Shown here in pieces: positions 34,412-42,546 of a stretch of 59,169 nt of DNA. The stretch comes from Rhodonellum psychrophilum GCM71 = DSM 17998. GTDB taxonomy: Bacteria; Bacteroidota; Bacteroidia; Cytophagales; Cyclobacteriaceae. The notes under the pieces are model-generated. The model was given only the letters and a program-made list of their open reading frames with translations. It did not search any database and was not told the DNA's origin. Each line of letters begins with the position of its first letter. Position 1 is the first letter of the stretch. The stretch covers positions 141,609-200,777 of the forward strand of contig NZ_KB906681.1 in the NCBI RefSeq assembly GCF_000381545.1, written 5' to 3'. The position numbers and the translations under genes are program-made.

Positions 34412-35368
34412 ATGAAAAAGATTGGAATATTATTTGGCATGGAAGACACTTTTCCCCATGCATTCGTGGAAAGAGTAAATGAGAAAAAAGAAAGCGGCAT
34501 CTTCGCGGAAGCCGTTCTGATCGACAAAGTGATTCAAAACAAATCCGACGACTATTCAGTCATCATCGATAGAATTTCCCAAGACGTCCCTTTTTACCGT
34601 GCTTATTTAAAAAATGCGGCTCTCACCGGTACCGCGGTCATCAACAATCCTTTTTGGTGGAGTGCAGATGACAAGTTTTTCAACAATGGTCTGGCCGACA
34701 AACTTGGCGTGCCCCTACCCAATACGGTGATTTTACCATCCGCAGAACACCCAACAGACACGACTGGAAAGTCCTTCCGAAACCTTGCACTTCCAATGGA
34801 TTGGCAGTCTATTTTTGATTATGTGAAATTCCCTGCTTACATGAAACCCTATGCAGGTGGTGGTTGGAAAAATGTTTACCGTTTGGAAAACAAAGAAGAA
34901 TTTTTCAAAACCCATCCTGAAACAGGCCAATTGGTCATGATGCTTCAAGAAGAAATCGTTTTTCAGGAATATTTCAGGGTCTATTGTTTGGGTGGAAAAG
35001 CTGTCCGGATCATGCAGTACGAACCCCGAAATCCCCATCACCTTCGCTACGTGGTAGACGGTCCGCCTGCTTCCAAAAAATTATTGGCAACAGTAAAGGA
35101 TTATACCATCAAACTTTGTAAAGGATTGGGTTATGATTTTAACACCGTGGAATTTGCCGTAAAAGACGGAATACCCTACGCCATTGATTTTGGCAATCCG
35201 GCTCCGGATGCCGACATCAACTCGGTAGGACAAGCGAATTTTGATTGGGTGGTAGAGGAATCCGCAAAAATGGCCATTGCCTACGCCAAAGCACAAAAGC
35301 CTGGACAAATCAATCTCTCCTGGGGTACGTTCATGAGAGATGCAGTGCAAATGGCCCAAAGATTTTGA
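34412..35368 (+). CDS. ATP-grasp family ligase
   Basis: About 318 residues. An N-terminal pre-ATP-grasp domain (KKIGILFGMEDTFPHAFV) leads to the ATP-binding loop FPAYMKPYAGGGWKNVYRL (Lys about 190), the adenine-side segment MLQEEIVFQEYFRVYCLGG and the metal-binding C-terminal NTVEFAVKDGIPYAIDFGN with PAPDAD. This is the order of carboxylate-amine/thiol ligases such as D-Ala-D-Ala ligase and RimK relatives. It probably activates a carboxylate as acyl phosphate and couples an amine; substrates unknown. Start at ATG 34412 (the longer frame overlaps the esterase gene). The next gene follows after only 2 nt, implying tight co-translation with the YbdK-type ligase. Confidence 0.85.
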   Translation: MKKIGILFGMEDTFPHAFVERVNEKKESGIFAEAVLIDKVIQNKSDDYSVIIDRISQDVPFYRAYLKNAALTGTAVINNPFWWSADDKFFNNGLADKLGVPLPNTVILPSAEHPTDTTGKSFRNLALPMDWQSIFDYVKFPAYMKPYAGGGWKNVYRLENKEEFFKTHPETGQLVMMLQEEIVFQEYFRVYCLGGKAVRIMQYEPRNPHHLRYVVDGPPASKKLLATVKDYTIKLCKGLGYDFNTVEFAVKDGIPYAIDFGNPAPDADINSVGQANFDWVVEESAKMAIAYAKAQKPGQINLSWGTFMRDAVQMAQRF

Positions 35369-35370
35369 TC

Positions 35371-36477
35371 ATGAAAAAACTACCAGTTTTCACACTTGGA
35401 GTAGAAGAGGAATTCCAGATCATCGATCCGGAAACCAGGGACCTCCGCTCCCACATGTCCAAGATCGTGGACGGTGCAAAAATCTACCTGAAGGAACAGG
35501 TTAAATCCGAAATGCACCAATCCGTTGTGGAAGTGGGAACCAACATTTGCCATAATATTGCAGAAGCCCGGAAGGAAGTAGGTTTCCTCCGGCAACAGAT
35601 TGTGGAGTTGGCCGACAAGCAAAACCTCATCGTCGGGGCGGCAGGAACACATCCCTTCTCAAAATGGCAGGAACAATCGATCACGGATGATCCACGCTAT
35701 CACAACATCATCAATGAACTCCAGGACACAGCAAGATCCAATTTGATTTTTGGGATGCACGTCCATGTAGGCATCGAAAACAGGGACATTGCTTTGCAAA
35801 TCATGAATCAAGCCTGTTATTTCTTGCCCCACATCTATGCACTTTCCACCAATTCCCCTTTTTGGGAAGGCCGAAATACAGGGTTCAAGGCATTTAGGGC
35901 AAAGGTTTTTGCGAAATTCCCGAGGACGGGACTGCCTGAATACTTTGACTCCGTGCAGTCCTATGACAATTATGTGGAAACATTGATCAAAACAAATTGT
36001 ATCGACAATCCCAAAAAGATTTGGTGGGACCTTAGGATGCATCCTTTTTTCAGTACGATTGAATTCAGGATTTGCGACATGTGCCTTACCGTAGACGAAA
36101 CCATCTGTATCGTAGCCCTGATACAAGCGGTGGTCGCCAAACTCTACAAGATGCATTTGATGAACACGAGTTTCAACATCTATCGCATCGCCCTGATCCG
36201 GGAAAACAAATTCCGTGCAGCCCGATATGGGACCGAGGGAATGATGATTGACTTTGGCCAGCAAAAGGAAGTGGTGTACAAAGAATTGATGATAGAATTG
36301 CTGGAGTTTATCGATGACGTGGTAGACGAACTTGGAAGCAGGGAGGAAATCAACCATATCCATCAAATCCTGGAAACAGGAACTGGTGCTGACAAACAGT
36401 TGAAGGTTTATGAGGAAACCCAAGACCTCAAAAAAGTGGTGGATTTTATCACAGGGGAATTTACAAAAGGCCTCTAA
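35371..36477 (+). CDS. Carboxylate-amine ligase, YbdK / glutamate-cysteine ligase 2 family
   Basis: 368 residues of the GCS2 family. The start FTLGVEEEFQIIDP is the hallmark, with the metal-coordinating Glu residues. It is followed by VEVGTNIC, SNLIFGMHVHVGI, STNSPFWEGRNTGFKAFRA and STIEFRICDMCLTVDET. E. coli YbdK has weak gamma-glutamyl-cysteine ligase activity, and other members join glutamate or similar acids to amines. Here the true acid and amine are unknown. It is directly behind an ATP-grasp ligase and ahead of a glutamine amidotransferase in one run, which suggests stepwise assembly of a small gamma-linked peptide or amide. Confidence 0.92.
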   Translation: MKKLPVFTLGVEEEFQIIDPETRDLRSHMSKIVDGAKIYLKEQVKSEMHQSVVEVGTNICHNIAEARKEVGFLRQQIVELADKQNLIVGAAGTHPFSKWQEQSITDDPRYHNIINELQDTARSNLIFGMHVHVGIENRDIALQIMNQACYFLPHIYALSTNSPFWEGRNTGFKAFRAKVFAKFPRTGLPEYFDSVQSYDNYVETLIKTNCIDNPKKIWWDLRMHPFFSTIEFRICDMCLTVDETICIVALIQAVVAKLYKMHLMNTSFNIYRIALIRENKFRAARYGTEGMMIDFGQQKEVVYKELMIELLEFIDDVVDELGSREEINHIHQILETGTGADKQLKVYEETQDLKKVVDFITGEFTKGL

Positions 36478-36500
36478 GCAGAAAATCCTATGGATTTTGA

Positions 36501-36533
36501 CCATTGTTGTTTGGGCAAAAAAAGCAACAATGG
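36501..36533 (+). other. Hairpin inside the ligase cluster
   Basis: A 9-bp perfect stem CCATTGTTG / CAACAATGG around a purine-rich loop, in the 177-bp gap between the YbdK-type ligase and amidotransferase genes. There is no T run after it on the plus strand, so it is not a classic terminator; it could be an attenuator or processing site. Function unproven. Confidence 0.5.
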
Positions 36534-36654
36534 TTACGTCCATGATTTCTTTTGTTTCATCCAGTGTGGGATAAAAGAATTTGTTCACGACCTTTGCGGA
36601 TGACTGAAAATCTCCAAGCGAGAACACTAGCCCTGCCAGTCAGAAAAAAATAAA

Positions 36655-37494
36655 ATGCAAATGGAACCAAAGGAAAAAATCAAACTTGCTGTTTTGGATA
36701 TGTATGACGCTGAACCCAATCAGGGGATGCGCTGCATATTCGACATTGTGGGCCGCTTTCAGGATGAAATCAGCTTTACTGTTTTTGACGTCAGAGGCAA
36801 AAGTGAGCTTCCCGCCATAGGTGATTTTGACATCTACATCTCCACTGGAGGTCCTGGAAACCCTTTGGAAGGAAACGGGGAATGGGACACTGCCTATTAC
36901 CGATTTATCGATACCCTATGGAATTGGAACAAGGAAAATGCAAACAAAAAGCACCTGCTGTTGATCTGCCATTCCTTCCAAATGGCCTGTAAGCATTTTG
37001 GTCTTGCCGAAATCACAAAAAGAAAATCCACTTCCTTTGGTGTGATGAGAATCCCAAAAACAATCGATGGATTGGAAGACCCCTTGTTTGAAGGGCTCCC
37101 CCAGCCATTTTATGCCGTTGATTCCAGAGATTACCAAGTGGTCCAACCAAGATTGAATAAATTCAAGCAAAAGGGTGCTTCCATTATTGCATTGGAAAAA
37201 ATAAGGAGCCATTTGGAATATGAGCGCGCCATCATGGCCGTCCGCTTTTCAAAAGAAGTAGTAGGTACCCAATTTCATCCGGAAGCGGATCCGATCAGCT
37301 TCATGAACCACCTGAAAAAGCCGGAAGTTAAAGAGAAAATCATCCAACTGAAGGGAAAGGCAAGGTACAGAACCATGCTGGAGTATCTGATGGACGAGGA
37401 CAAGATCTACAAGACCAATGAAACACTCATCCCAAATTTTCTGAGAAATGCCTTGGATGACGTCCTAAGGTATCAACAAGCGTTTTCACATTAA
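36655..37494 (+). CDS. Class I glutamine amidotransferase-like protein
   Basis: 279 residues. The GATase1 triad is visible: nucleophile Cys in LLLICHSFQMACKHFG (about Cys105), and His/Glu in VVGTQFHPEAD (about His208/Glu210). YISTGGPGNPLEG supplies the oxyanion-side loop. There is a C-terminal extension of about 60 residues (EYLMDEDKIYKTNETLIPNF). Relatives are GMP-synthase-type amidotransferase domains and gamma-glutamyl hydrolases; no synthetase domain is fused, so it must act with a partner, plausibly one of the flanking ligases, as ammonia donor or as gamma-glutamyl hydrolase. Two possible ATGs at 36655 and 36661. The next gene begins 14 nt after the stop. Confidence 0.85.
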   Translation: MQMEPKEKIKLAVLDMYDAEPNQGMRCIFDIVGRFQDEISFTVFDVRGKSELPAIGDFDIYISTGGPGNPLEGNGEWDTAYYRFIDTLWNWNKENANKKHLLLICHSFQMACKHFGLAEITKRKSTSFGVMRIPKTIDGLEDPLFEGLPQPFYAVDSRDYQVVQPRLNKFKQKGASIIALEKIRSHLEYERAIMAVRFSKEVVGTQFHPEADPISFMNHLKKPEVKEKIIQLKGKARYRTMLEYLMDEDKIYKTNETLIPNFLRNALDDVLRYQQAFSH

Positions 37495-37508
37495 TCCTTC
37501 CATCCAAT

Positions 37509-38699
37509 ATGCTCAAAAATTACCGGGAATTTTTCAACAGCCAATTCAGTCAAGAAAAATATTTGGCTTTTTTGGATGACATCAGGCGTGATTTTGATTA
37601 TTTGCCAACCTTTAGAATTGCAGAAACGCCATTTTTTATTTCGAAGGAATTGCAGGCGAAACTCATGGAAGGTAGTCAGCAGGTGATCGACTTCATCCAA
37701 AAACCTGGTTTTAAAGCATTGACCGAAAAATCCCTGGCTGTCAATTCCTCGGTTCCCAAGGAAGATGGACATCCGCAATTCATGGCCATCGACTTTGGCA
37801 TCTGTGAGGAAAATGGGGAGATCGTCCCAAAATTGATTGAAGTGCAAGGCTTCCCTTCCATTTTCAATTTTCAGATGAACCTGTTTGAAAAACTCAAGAG
37901 CCACTATCCATTTCTTGGGGAGCTGACCCCATATCTGAATGGAATGGACAAAGACAGTTATCTGGAAAAATTAAAGGAAGTCATCCTGAACGGTCATCCC
38001 AAGGAAAATGTGGTTCTCTTGGAGATCGAGCCCGAAAAACAAAACACCAAAATTGATTTTTATTATTGCAAGCAGGATTTGGGGATCCCCATCATCTGCG
38101 TCACGGAAGTGATCAAAAAAGGAGATACGCTTTTTTACAAAGACGAAGCGGGAAGTCTTATCGAAATCAAAAGGCTATACAATCGCGTCATTTTCGATGA
38201 ATTGGAATTGAGAAAGGATTTGATCCTGGACTTCAGTTTTTCGGATCACTTGAATGTGGAATGGGCCGGCCATCCGAACTGGTTTTTCAGGGTAAGTAAA
38301 TTTATCCTCCCCTATCTCAAAGGGGAATATTTTATTGAATCAACACTCTTGAGTGAGTTGGAGGAAATCCCCGAAGACTTGGAGAACTATGTATTGAAAC
38401 CACTTTTTTCATTTTCGGGAACAGGTGTGGTGTTCCATGTCAAAAAATCAGATGTGGAAGCAGTCCAGGAAAAAGATCTTTATGTGCTTCAGAAAAAAGT
38501 AAACTATGCCCCAATCATCCAAGCGCCGGAAGGAATGATCAAGGCAGAAGTGCGTATTTTGGCCGTTTGGCCGGAAAAGGACGAAAACCCCACTTTCATG
38601 TCCAATTTGGTCCGCCTCAGCCGTGGAGAAATGATTGGCGTCAAGTTCAACAAAGACAAGGATTGGGTGGGTGGCACCATTGGACTTTTTGAACATTAA
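37509..38699 (+). CDS. ATP-grasp-like protein of unknown function (circularly permuted type?)
   Basis: 396 residues, not firmly assigned. Stretches resembling ATP-grasp enzymes are MAIDFGICEENGEIVPKLIEVQGFPSIFNFQ (like the acidic/Asn metal motif, but before the ATP loop), ENYVLKPLFSFSGTGVVFHV (like the Lys-Pro-(Gly)n nucleotide loop) and DLYVLQKKV followed by KAEVRI. The order, with the metal-type motif first, resembles circularly permuted ATP-grasp proteins such as glutathionylspermidine-synthase relatives. It follows the amidotransferase gene by 14 nt and belongs to the same run. It may be the second peptide-bond-forming enzyme of the cluster (inference). Copy F of the dispersed element begins 1 nt after the stop codon. 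Confidence 0.65.
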   Translation: MLKNYREFFNSQFSQEKYLAFLDDIRRDFDYLPTFRIAETPFFISKELQAKLMEGSQQVIDFIQKPGFKALTEKSLAVNSSVPKEDGHPQFMAIDFGICEENGEIVPKLIEVQGFPSIFNFQMNLFEKLKSHYPFLGELTPYLNGMDKDSYLEKLKEVILNGHPKENVVLLEIEPEKQNTKIDFYYCKQDLGIPIICVTEVIKKGDTLFYKDEAGSLIEIKRLYNRVIFDELELRKDLILDFSFSDHLNVEWAGHPNWFFRVSKFILPYLKGEYFIESTLLSELEEIPEDLENYVLKPLFSFSGTGVVFHVKKSDVEAVQEKDLYVLQKKVNYAPIIQAPEGMIKAEVRILAVWPEKDENPTFMSNLVRLSRGEMIGVKFNKDKDWVGGTIGLFEH

Positions 38700-38700
38700 A

Positions 38701-38869
38701 AAACCGAAAAATGCATTCCGATTCTTTATTAGGTTGAAACTGCAGGAAAATCAGACGATTTGTAGAATATTGCGCAGCCCCGATGGGATGAAGTCAAAAA
38801 CAGCAAACAACTACCTGATTTTTAATTAATTTCAGGAGGGATAAAAACTGGTAAAACACTGCGCGGGTC
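38701..38869 (+). repeat. Dispersed AACCCG/TATGCA element, copy F (complete)
   Basis: 169 bp directly behind the stop codon of the preceding gene. Left end AAACCGAAAAATGCATTCCG, block GTTGAAACTGCAGGAAAATC, GATGGGATGAAGTCAAAAAC, AACTACCTGATTTTTAATTA, ATTTCAGGAGGGATAAAAAC, right end GCGCGGGTC in place of ACGGGTT. Confidence 0.8.
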
Positions 38870-39066
38870 AAATCAAAATCAATGACTTCCAGACTGTAGC
38901 CACCAAGAGAAATTCCTACTCTTTGGTTGCCCATCCCATTTCACCTCCACTGAAAAGAAAAACCATTCTTTTATCAAGAATACCTTTTAATTCCATAACT
39001 TTTTAATAGTTTAAGGGTTATTAAGAGCCTTTTAAAAGCTTAATTTTTCCCAATAGCCAAACAATA

Positions 39067-40191
39067 ATGATCGTAGGGATAGTAAAAGAACCTGAAGAAG
39101 AATCAAGGGTTGCCATGTTGCCTGAGGCTGTAAAAACCCTTAAAAGCTGGAATGTCGAAGTAATGGTGGAAACCGGTGCGGGCAAAAAGGCCTTTGCCGA
39201 TGACGCATTGTACCAAGAATCAGGTGCGGAAATTGTCGACCGCAGCACCCTTCTTCAAAAGGTCGATATTGTCTGCGGCATACAAGCGCTTTCGATTGCC
39301 GAAATAAGATCAATGGGTCCCAAATCGGTTTTGATGGGCCAGTTCAACGCCCTTTACAATCCAGAACTCACCCATTTCCTCATCCACGAAAGTCGAACTG
39401 CCTTCAGCATGGAACTTGTTCCTAGAACAACCAGGGCGCAATCCATGGATGTTCTTTCATCGATGGCAACGGTGGTTGGCTACAAGGCCGTATTGATGGC
39501 CGCGAACTTACTTCCAAGATTTTTCCCGATGTTCATGACTGCGGCAGGGACGATTACTCCCTCAAGGGTTTTGATTTTGGGCGCGGGTGTTGCCGGCCTG
39601 CAAGCCATTGCCACAGCCAAAAGACTTGGAGCGACTGTTTTCGCATTTGATGTGCGCCAAGCAGCCAAAGAAGAAGTCATGTCCCTGGGCGCAAAATTTG
39701 TCGAAGTCGAAGGTGCCACAGATGACAAAAGTGCCGGAGGATATGCCGTTGAGCAAAACGAAGATTTCATCCATCGACAAAAAGAAGCCATCCACGAACA
39801 AGCAACGAAAGCGGATGTGGTCATCACCACTGCCCAAATTCCGGGAAAGAAAGCACCCTTGCTCATTGAGGAAAGAACAGTCCTTGCCATGAAACCCGGA
39901 GCGGTCGTCATTGATTTGGCAGCATCCTCAGGTGGGAATTGTGCGCTCACCCAAGCTGACCAAACAGTCAGTATCAATGGGGTTAGCATTGTGGGTGTGG
40001 GCAACCTTGCTGCTCAACTCCCCCAAGACGCGAGTAAAATGTATGGAAAAAACTACTTGAATTTTTTGAAATTGATCATCAAAGAGGGACAAATGAACCT
40101 CAATTTTGAAGATGATATCGTCTCAGGAACCTGTGTCTGCCATGAAGGCAAGCCAGTCAATTCCCGGATCACCCAAATGATAAACAATTAA
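39067..40191 (+). CDS. pntAA: NAD(P) transhydrogenase subunit alpha, NAD-binding part
   Basis: 374 residues, the soluble domain I of proton-translocating transhydrogenase. It begins IVGIVKEPEEESRVAM, shows the RQD-loop region around MELVPRTTRAQSMDVLSSMA, and has the Rossmann motif VLILGAGVAGLQAIATAKRLGA (about residue 165-185) followed by FDVRQAAKEEVMSLGAKFVE. NAD(H) binds here and hydride passes to NADP in domain III. The gene is separate from the membrane part, as in the three-subunit form known from many bacteria. It starts an operon with pntAB (2-nt gap) and pntB. Confidence 0.95.
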   Translation: MIVGIVKEPEEESRVAMLPEAVKTLKSWNVEVMVETGAGKKAFADDALYQESGAEIVDRSTLLQKVDIVCGIQALSIAEIRSMGPKSVLMGQFNALYNPELTHFLIHESRTAFSMELVPRTTRAQSMDVLSSMATVVGYKAVLMAANLLPRFFPMFMTAAGTITPSRVLILGAGVAGLQAIATAKRLGATVFAFDVRQAAKEEVMSLGAKFVEVEGATDDKSAGGYAVEQNEDFIHRQKEAIHEQATKADVVITTAQIPGKKAPLLIEERTVLAMKPGAVVIDLAASSGGNCALTQADQTVSINGVSIVGVGNLAAQLPQDASKMYGKNYLNFLKLIIKEGQMNLNFEDDIVSGTCVCHEGKPVNSRITQMINN

Positions 40192-40193
40192 CC

Positions 40194-40511
40194 ATGGAAC
40201 AGCTACTGAATTATTTTGGCGAAAACATGGAAATGATCTATTTCCTGATTTTAGCAGTCTTATTGGGCGTAGAGGTCATTTCCAATGTGCCGGCCATCCT
40301 CCATACCCCGCTGATGTCCGGCGCCAATGCCATTCATGGTGTGGTCGTGGTCGGCGCCATTATCGTCATGCTCCATGCTGCACCTGACAATTATCTTGCC
40401 TTGACGGTAGGCTTTTTGGCAGTGGTCATGGGTACGCTCAATGTGGTGGGTGGATTTGTGGTCACGGACAGAATGCTGGAAATGTTCAAGAAAAAACCGA
40501 AGAAGTCATGA
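40194..40511 (+). CDS. pntAB: NAD(P) transhydrogenase subunit alpha, membrane part
   Basis: 105 residues with three hydrophobic segments, corresponding to the small membrane-spanning portion of domain II fused to the end of PntA in E. coli. VEVISNVPAILHTPLMSGANAIHGVVVVGAI is the conserved core. Its end overlaps the pntB start by 4 bp (ATGA), indicating translational coupling. Confidence 0.94.
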   Translation: MEQLLNYFGENMEMIYFLILAVLLGVEVISNVPAILHTPLMSGANAIHGVVVVGAIIVMLHAAPDNYLALTVGFLAVVMGTLNVVGGFVVTDRMLEMFKKKPKKS

Positions 40512-41917
40512 TCAGTTTGAATATATTGGAAATTTGTTACCTATTCGCCTCCCTGACTTTTGTGATCGGACTGAAAATGCTCAGTCATCCCGACACCGCC
40601 AGAAAGGGGAATCTCTTTGCTGCGGCAGGGATGTTGGTGGGTATTCTTGCCACTCTTACCCTCTATCAGACATTTGACCCTGACAAAATGGTCAACTATA
40701 TTTTGATCGGTTTGGGCTTACTTGTTGGATCCGTCATTGGAACTGTCATGGCCAAAAAGGTCAAAATGACGGCGATGCCTCAAATGGTTTCTTTCTTCAA
40801 CGGGATGGGTGGTGCATGTGCGGCATTGATCGCCATCATCGAGTTTCAGCACCACGATCCAGCCATGGTCAGTTCTTTACTGAATGGAGAAATGTTGGTC
40901 ATGCTGATGGGACTTGTGATCGGGGGTGTTTCCTTTTCGGGATCGATGGTTGCATACGGCAAACTGGAAGGAAAAATAAAGGACAAAACCCTTCCGTTCA
41001 ATCAAATCATCAACAACAGCCTATTTTTGGTGATCATCATTCTGATCATCATCCTCATGACCGGCCAATCCATCAACAATCCGCTTTTCTATGTCTTGAT
41101 GGTGCTTGCTCTGATCTACGGGATATTGTTTGTCATGCCGATTGGTGGTGCAGATATGCCCGTGGTCATTTCGCTGCTCAATTCCTTCACTGGGATTGCC
41201 GCTGCCTTGGGAGGATTTTTGTATGGCAACAAGGCGATGCTCACCGGAGGAATCCTGGTGGGTTCCGCCGGAACCATCCTGACCATTCTCATGTGCAAAG
41301 CCATGAACCGTTCCTTACTCAATGTCCTTTTGGGAGCTTTTGGCGGAACTGCCGGGGGTGTGGGGAAAAGTGCGGACGGAGAACAGAGCGCTCGGGAAAT
41401 CAGCATTTCGGATACCGCCGTGTTGCTTTCCTATTCGCAACGTGTGGTGATCGTCCCAGGATATGGACTTGCCGTGGCGCAAGCCCAACACAGTTGCCAC
41501 GAACTCGAGAAACTACTGGAGGAAAAAGGGGTAGAAGTGAGTTATGCCATCCACCCCGTAGCGGGGAGAATGCCGGGACACATGAACGTATTACTAGCCG
41601 AAGCGGACGTTCCCTATGAGCGGATGCAAGAAATGGAAGAAATCAATCCCAAACTTTCACAAGTGGACGTGGTAGTGGTGATCGGTGCCAACGATGTGGT
41701 CAACCCAGCCGCCAAAAACGATCCTTCCTCGCCCATTTTCGGAATGCCCATCTTGGAAGTGGACCAAGCCAAAAATGTGATCATCCTCAAAAGGGGGATG
41801 GCTGCTGGCTATGCGGGCATTGAAAACGAACTCTTCTTCTATCCAAAAACCAGAATGCTTTTTGGGGATGCCAAAGACTCGCTTCAAAAACTTGTTGGAG
41901 AAGTAAAGGCCATCTAA
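40508..41917 (+). CDS. pntB: NAD(P) transhydrogenase subunit beta
   Basis: 469 residues. The N-terminal half is membrane domain II with about eight to nine helices (MPQMVSFFNGMGGACAALIAI and GGVSFSGSMVAYGKLEG are conserved, with the proton-path residues in this region). The C-terminal half is domain III, binding NADP: VVIVPGYGLAVAQAQHSCHE, then HPVAGRMPGHMNVLLAEA, IGANDVVNPAAKNDP and KRGMAAGYAGIENELFF. Full length and intact. It couples proton flow to hydride transfer from NADH to NADP+. A terminator follows about 95 bp later. Confidence 0.96.
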   Translation: MISLNILEICYLFASLTFVIGLKMLSHPDTARKGNLFAAAGMLVGILATLTLYQTFDPDKMVNYILIGLGLLVGSVIGTVMAKKVKMTAMPQMVSFFNGMGGACAALIAIIEFQHHDPAMVSSLLNGEMLVMLMGLVIGGVSFSGSMVAYGKLEGKIKDKTLPFNQIINNSLFLVIIILIIILMTGQSINNPLFYVLMVLALIYGILFVMPIGGADMPVVISLLNSFTGIAAALGGFLYGNKAMLTGGILVGSAGTILTILMCKAMNRSLLNVLLGAFGGTAGGVGKSADGEQSAREISISDTAVLLSYSQRVVIVPGYGLAVAQAQHSCHELEKLLEEKGVEVSYAIHPVAGRMPGHMNVLLAEADVPYERMQEMEEINPKLSQVDVVVVIGANDVVNPAAKNDPSSPIFGMPILEVDQAKNVIILKRGMAAGYAGIENELFFYPKTRMLFGDAKDSLQKLVGEVKAI

Positions 41918-42012
41918 GCCTCGATACGTTTAGGAATCCAATAGATAAAAAGATATTTGGCGAATGCTTCTCTCTTTCCATTGAAAATTGCGAGCGCAGT
42001 GCCAGAAAAACC

Positions 42013-42045
42013 AAAAAAGGCCGGTAGATTTATCGGCCTTTTTTT
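42013..42045 (+). terminator. Terminator after the pnt operon
   Basis: Stem AAAAAGGCCG / CGGCCTTTTT with a loop of about 10 nt, followed by further T residues. Confidence 0.82.
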
Positions 42046-42068
42046 GGTGGGATTTTTTCTATAATCTC

Positions 42069-42239
42069 AAACCCGAAATGTGCAATAGGTTTTCCAATAG
42101 GTGTTGAAACTACAAGAAAATCAAACCATTTGGAGAATAAGGTTTTGTGCCAAAACGGCGAAGTCATAAACCGTCGACAAGCGACTGATGATGAAGTATT
42201 TTCAGGATGGAATGGGATTGGAAATGCATAAAACGGGTT
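42069..42239 (+). repeat. Dispersed AACCCG/TATGCA element, copy G (complete)
   Basis: 171 bp. Left end AACCCGAAATGTGCAATAGG, hairpin GTTTTCCAATAGGTGTTGAAAC, block AAGAAAATCAAACCATTTGG, GGCGAAGTCATAAACCGTCG, GCGACTGATGATGAAGTATT, right end GGAAATGCATAAAACGGGTT. Confidence 0.85.
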
Positions 42240-42240
42240 A

Positions 42241-42416
42241 AACCCATAATATGCATTCGATTTCTAAAAAAAGGAGTTTATTAAACTCCAAGAAAAACAG
42301 ACCATTGGAAGAAAAAGTCCTCTTGCCGATATGTTGAAGTCAAAAACAGAGCATAACTGACTGATGATTAAATAATTTCGGGCTGGAATCGAAATGGTCA
42401 TGCATTATACGGGGTT
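42241..42416 (+). repeat. Dispersed AACCCG/TATGCA element, copy H, tandem to copy G
   Basis: 176 bp, starting one base after the end of copy G so that the junction reads CGGGTTAAACCCA. Left end AACCCATAATATGCATTCGA, block CAAGAAAAACAGACCATTGG, TGTTGAAGTCAAAAACAGAG, CTGACTGATGATTAAATAAT, right end TGCATTATACGGGGTT. More diverged than copy G, so the pair is not a fresh duplication. Confidence 0.82.
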
Positions 42417-42546
42417 TAGAACCCATTGAGGTAGGTGAAATTTATGCTTCGCATTTCAAATCCATCCCTGCACAATCCTTTGCTTTATTGTTGGGAAAAA
42501 TCCAAAGAAAGCCGCATTTCCCTTTTTGATTGGCTGATCCACATTG

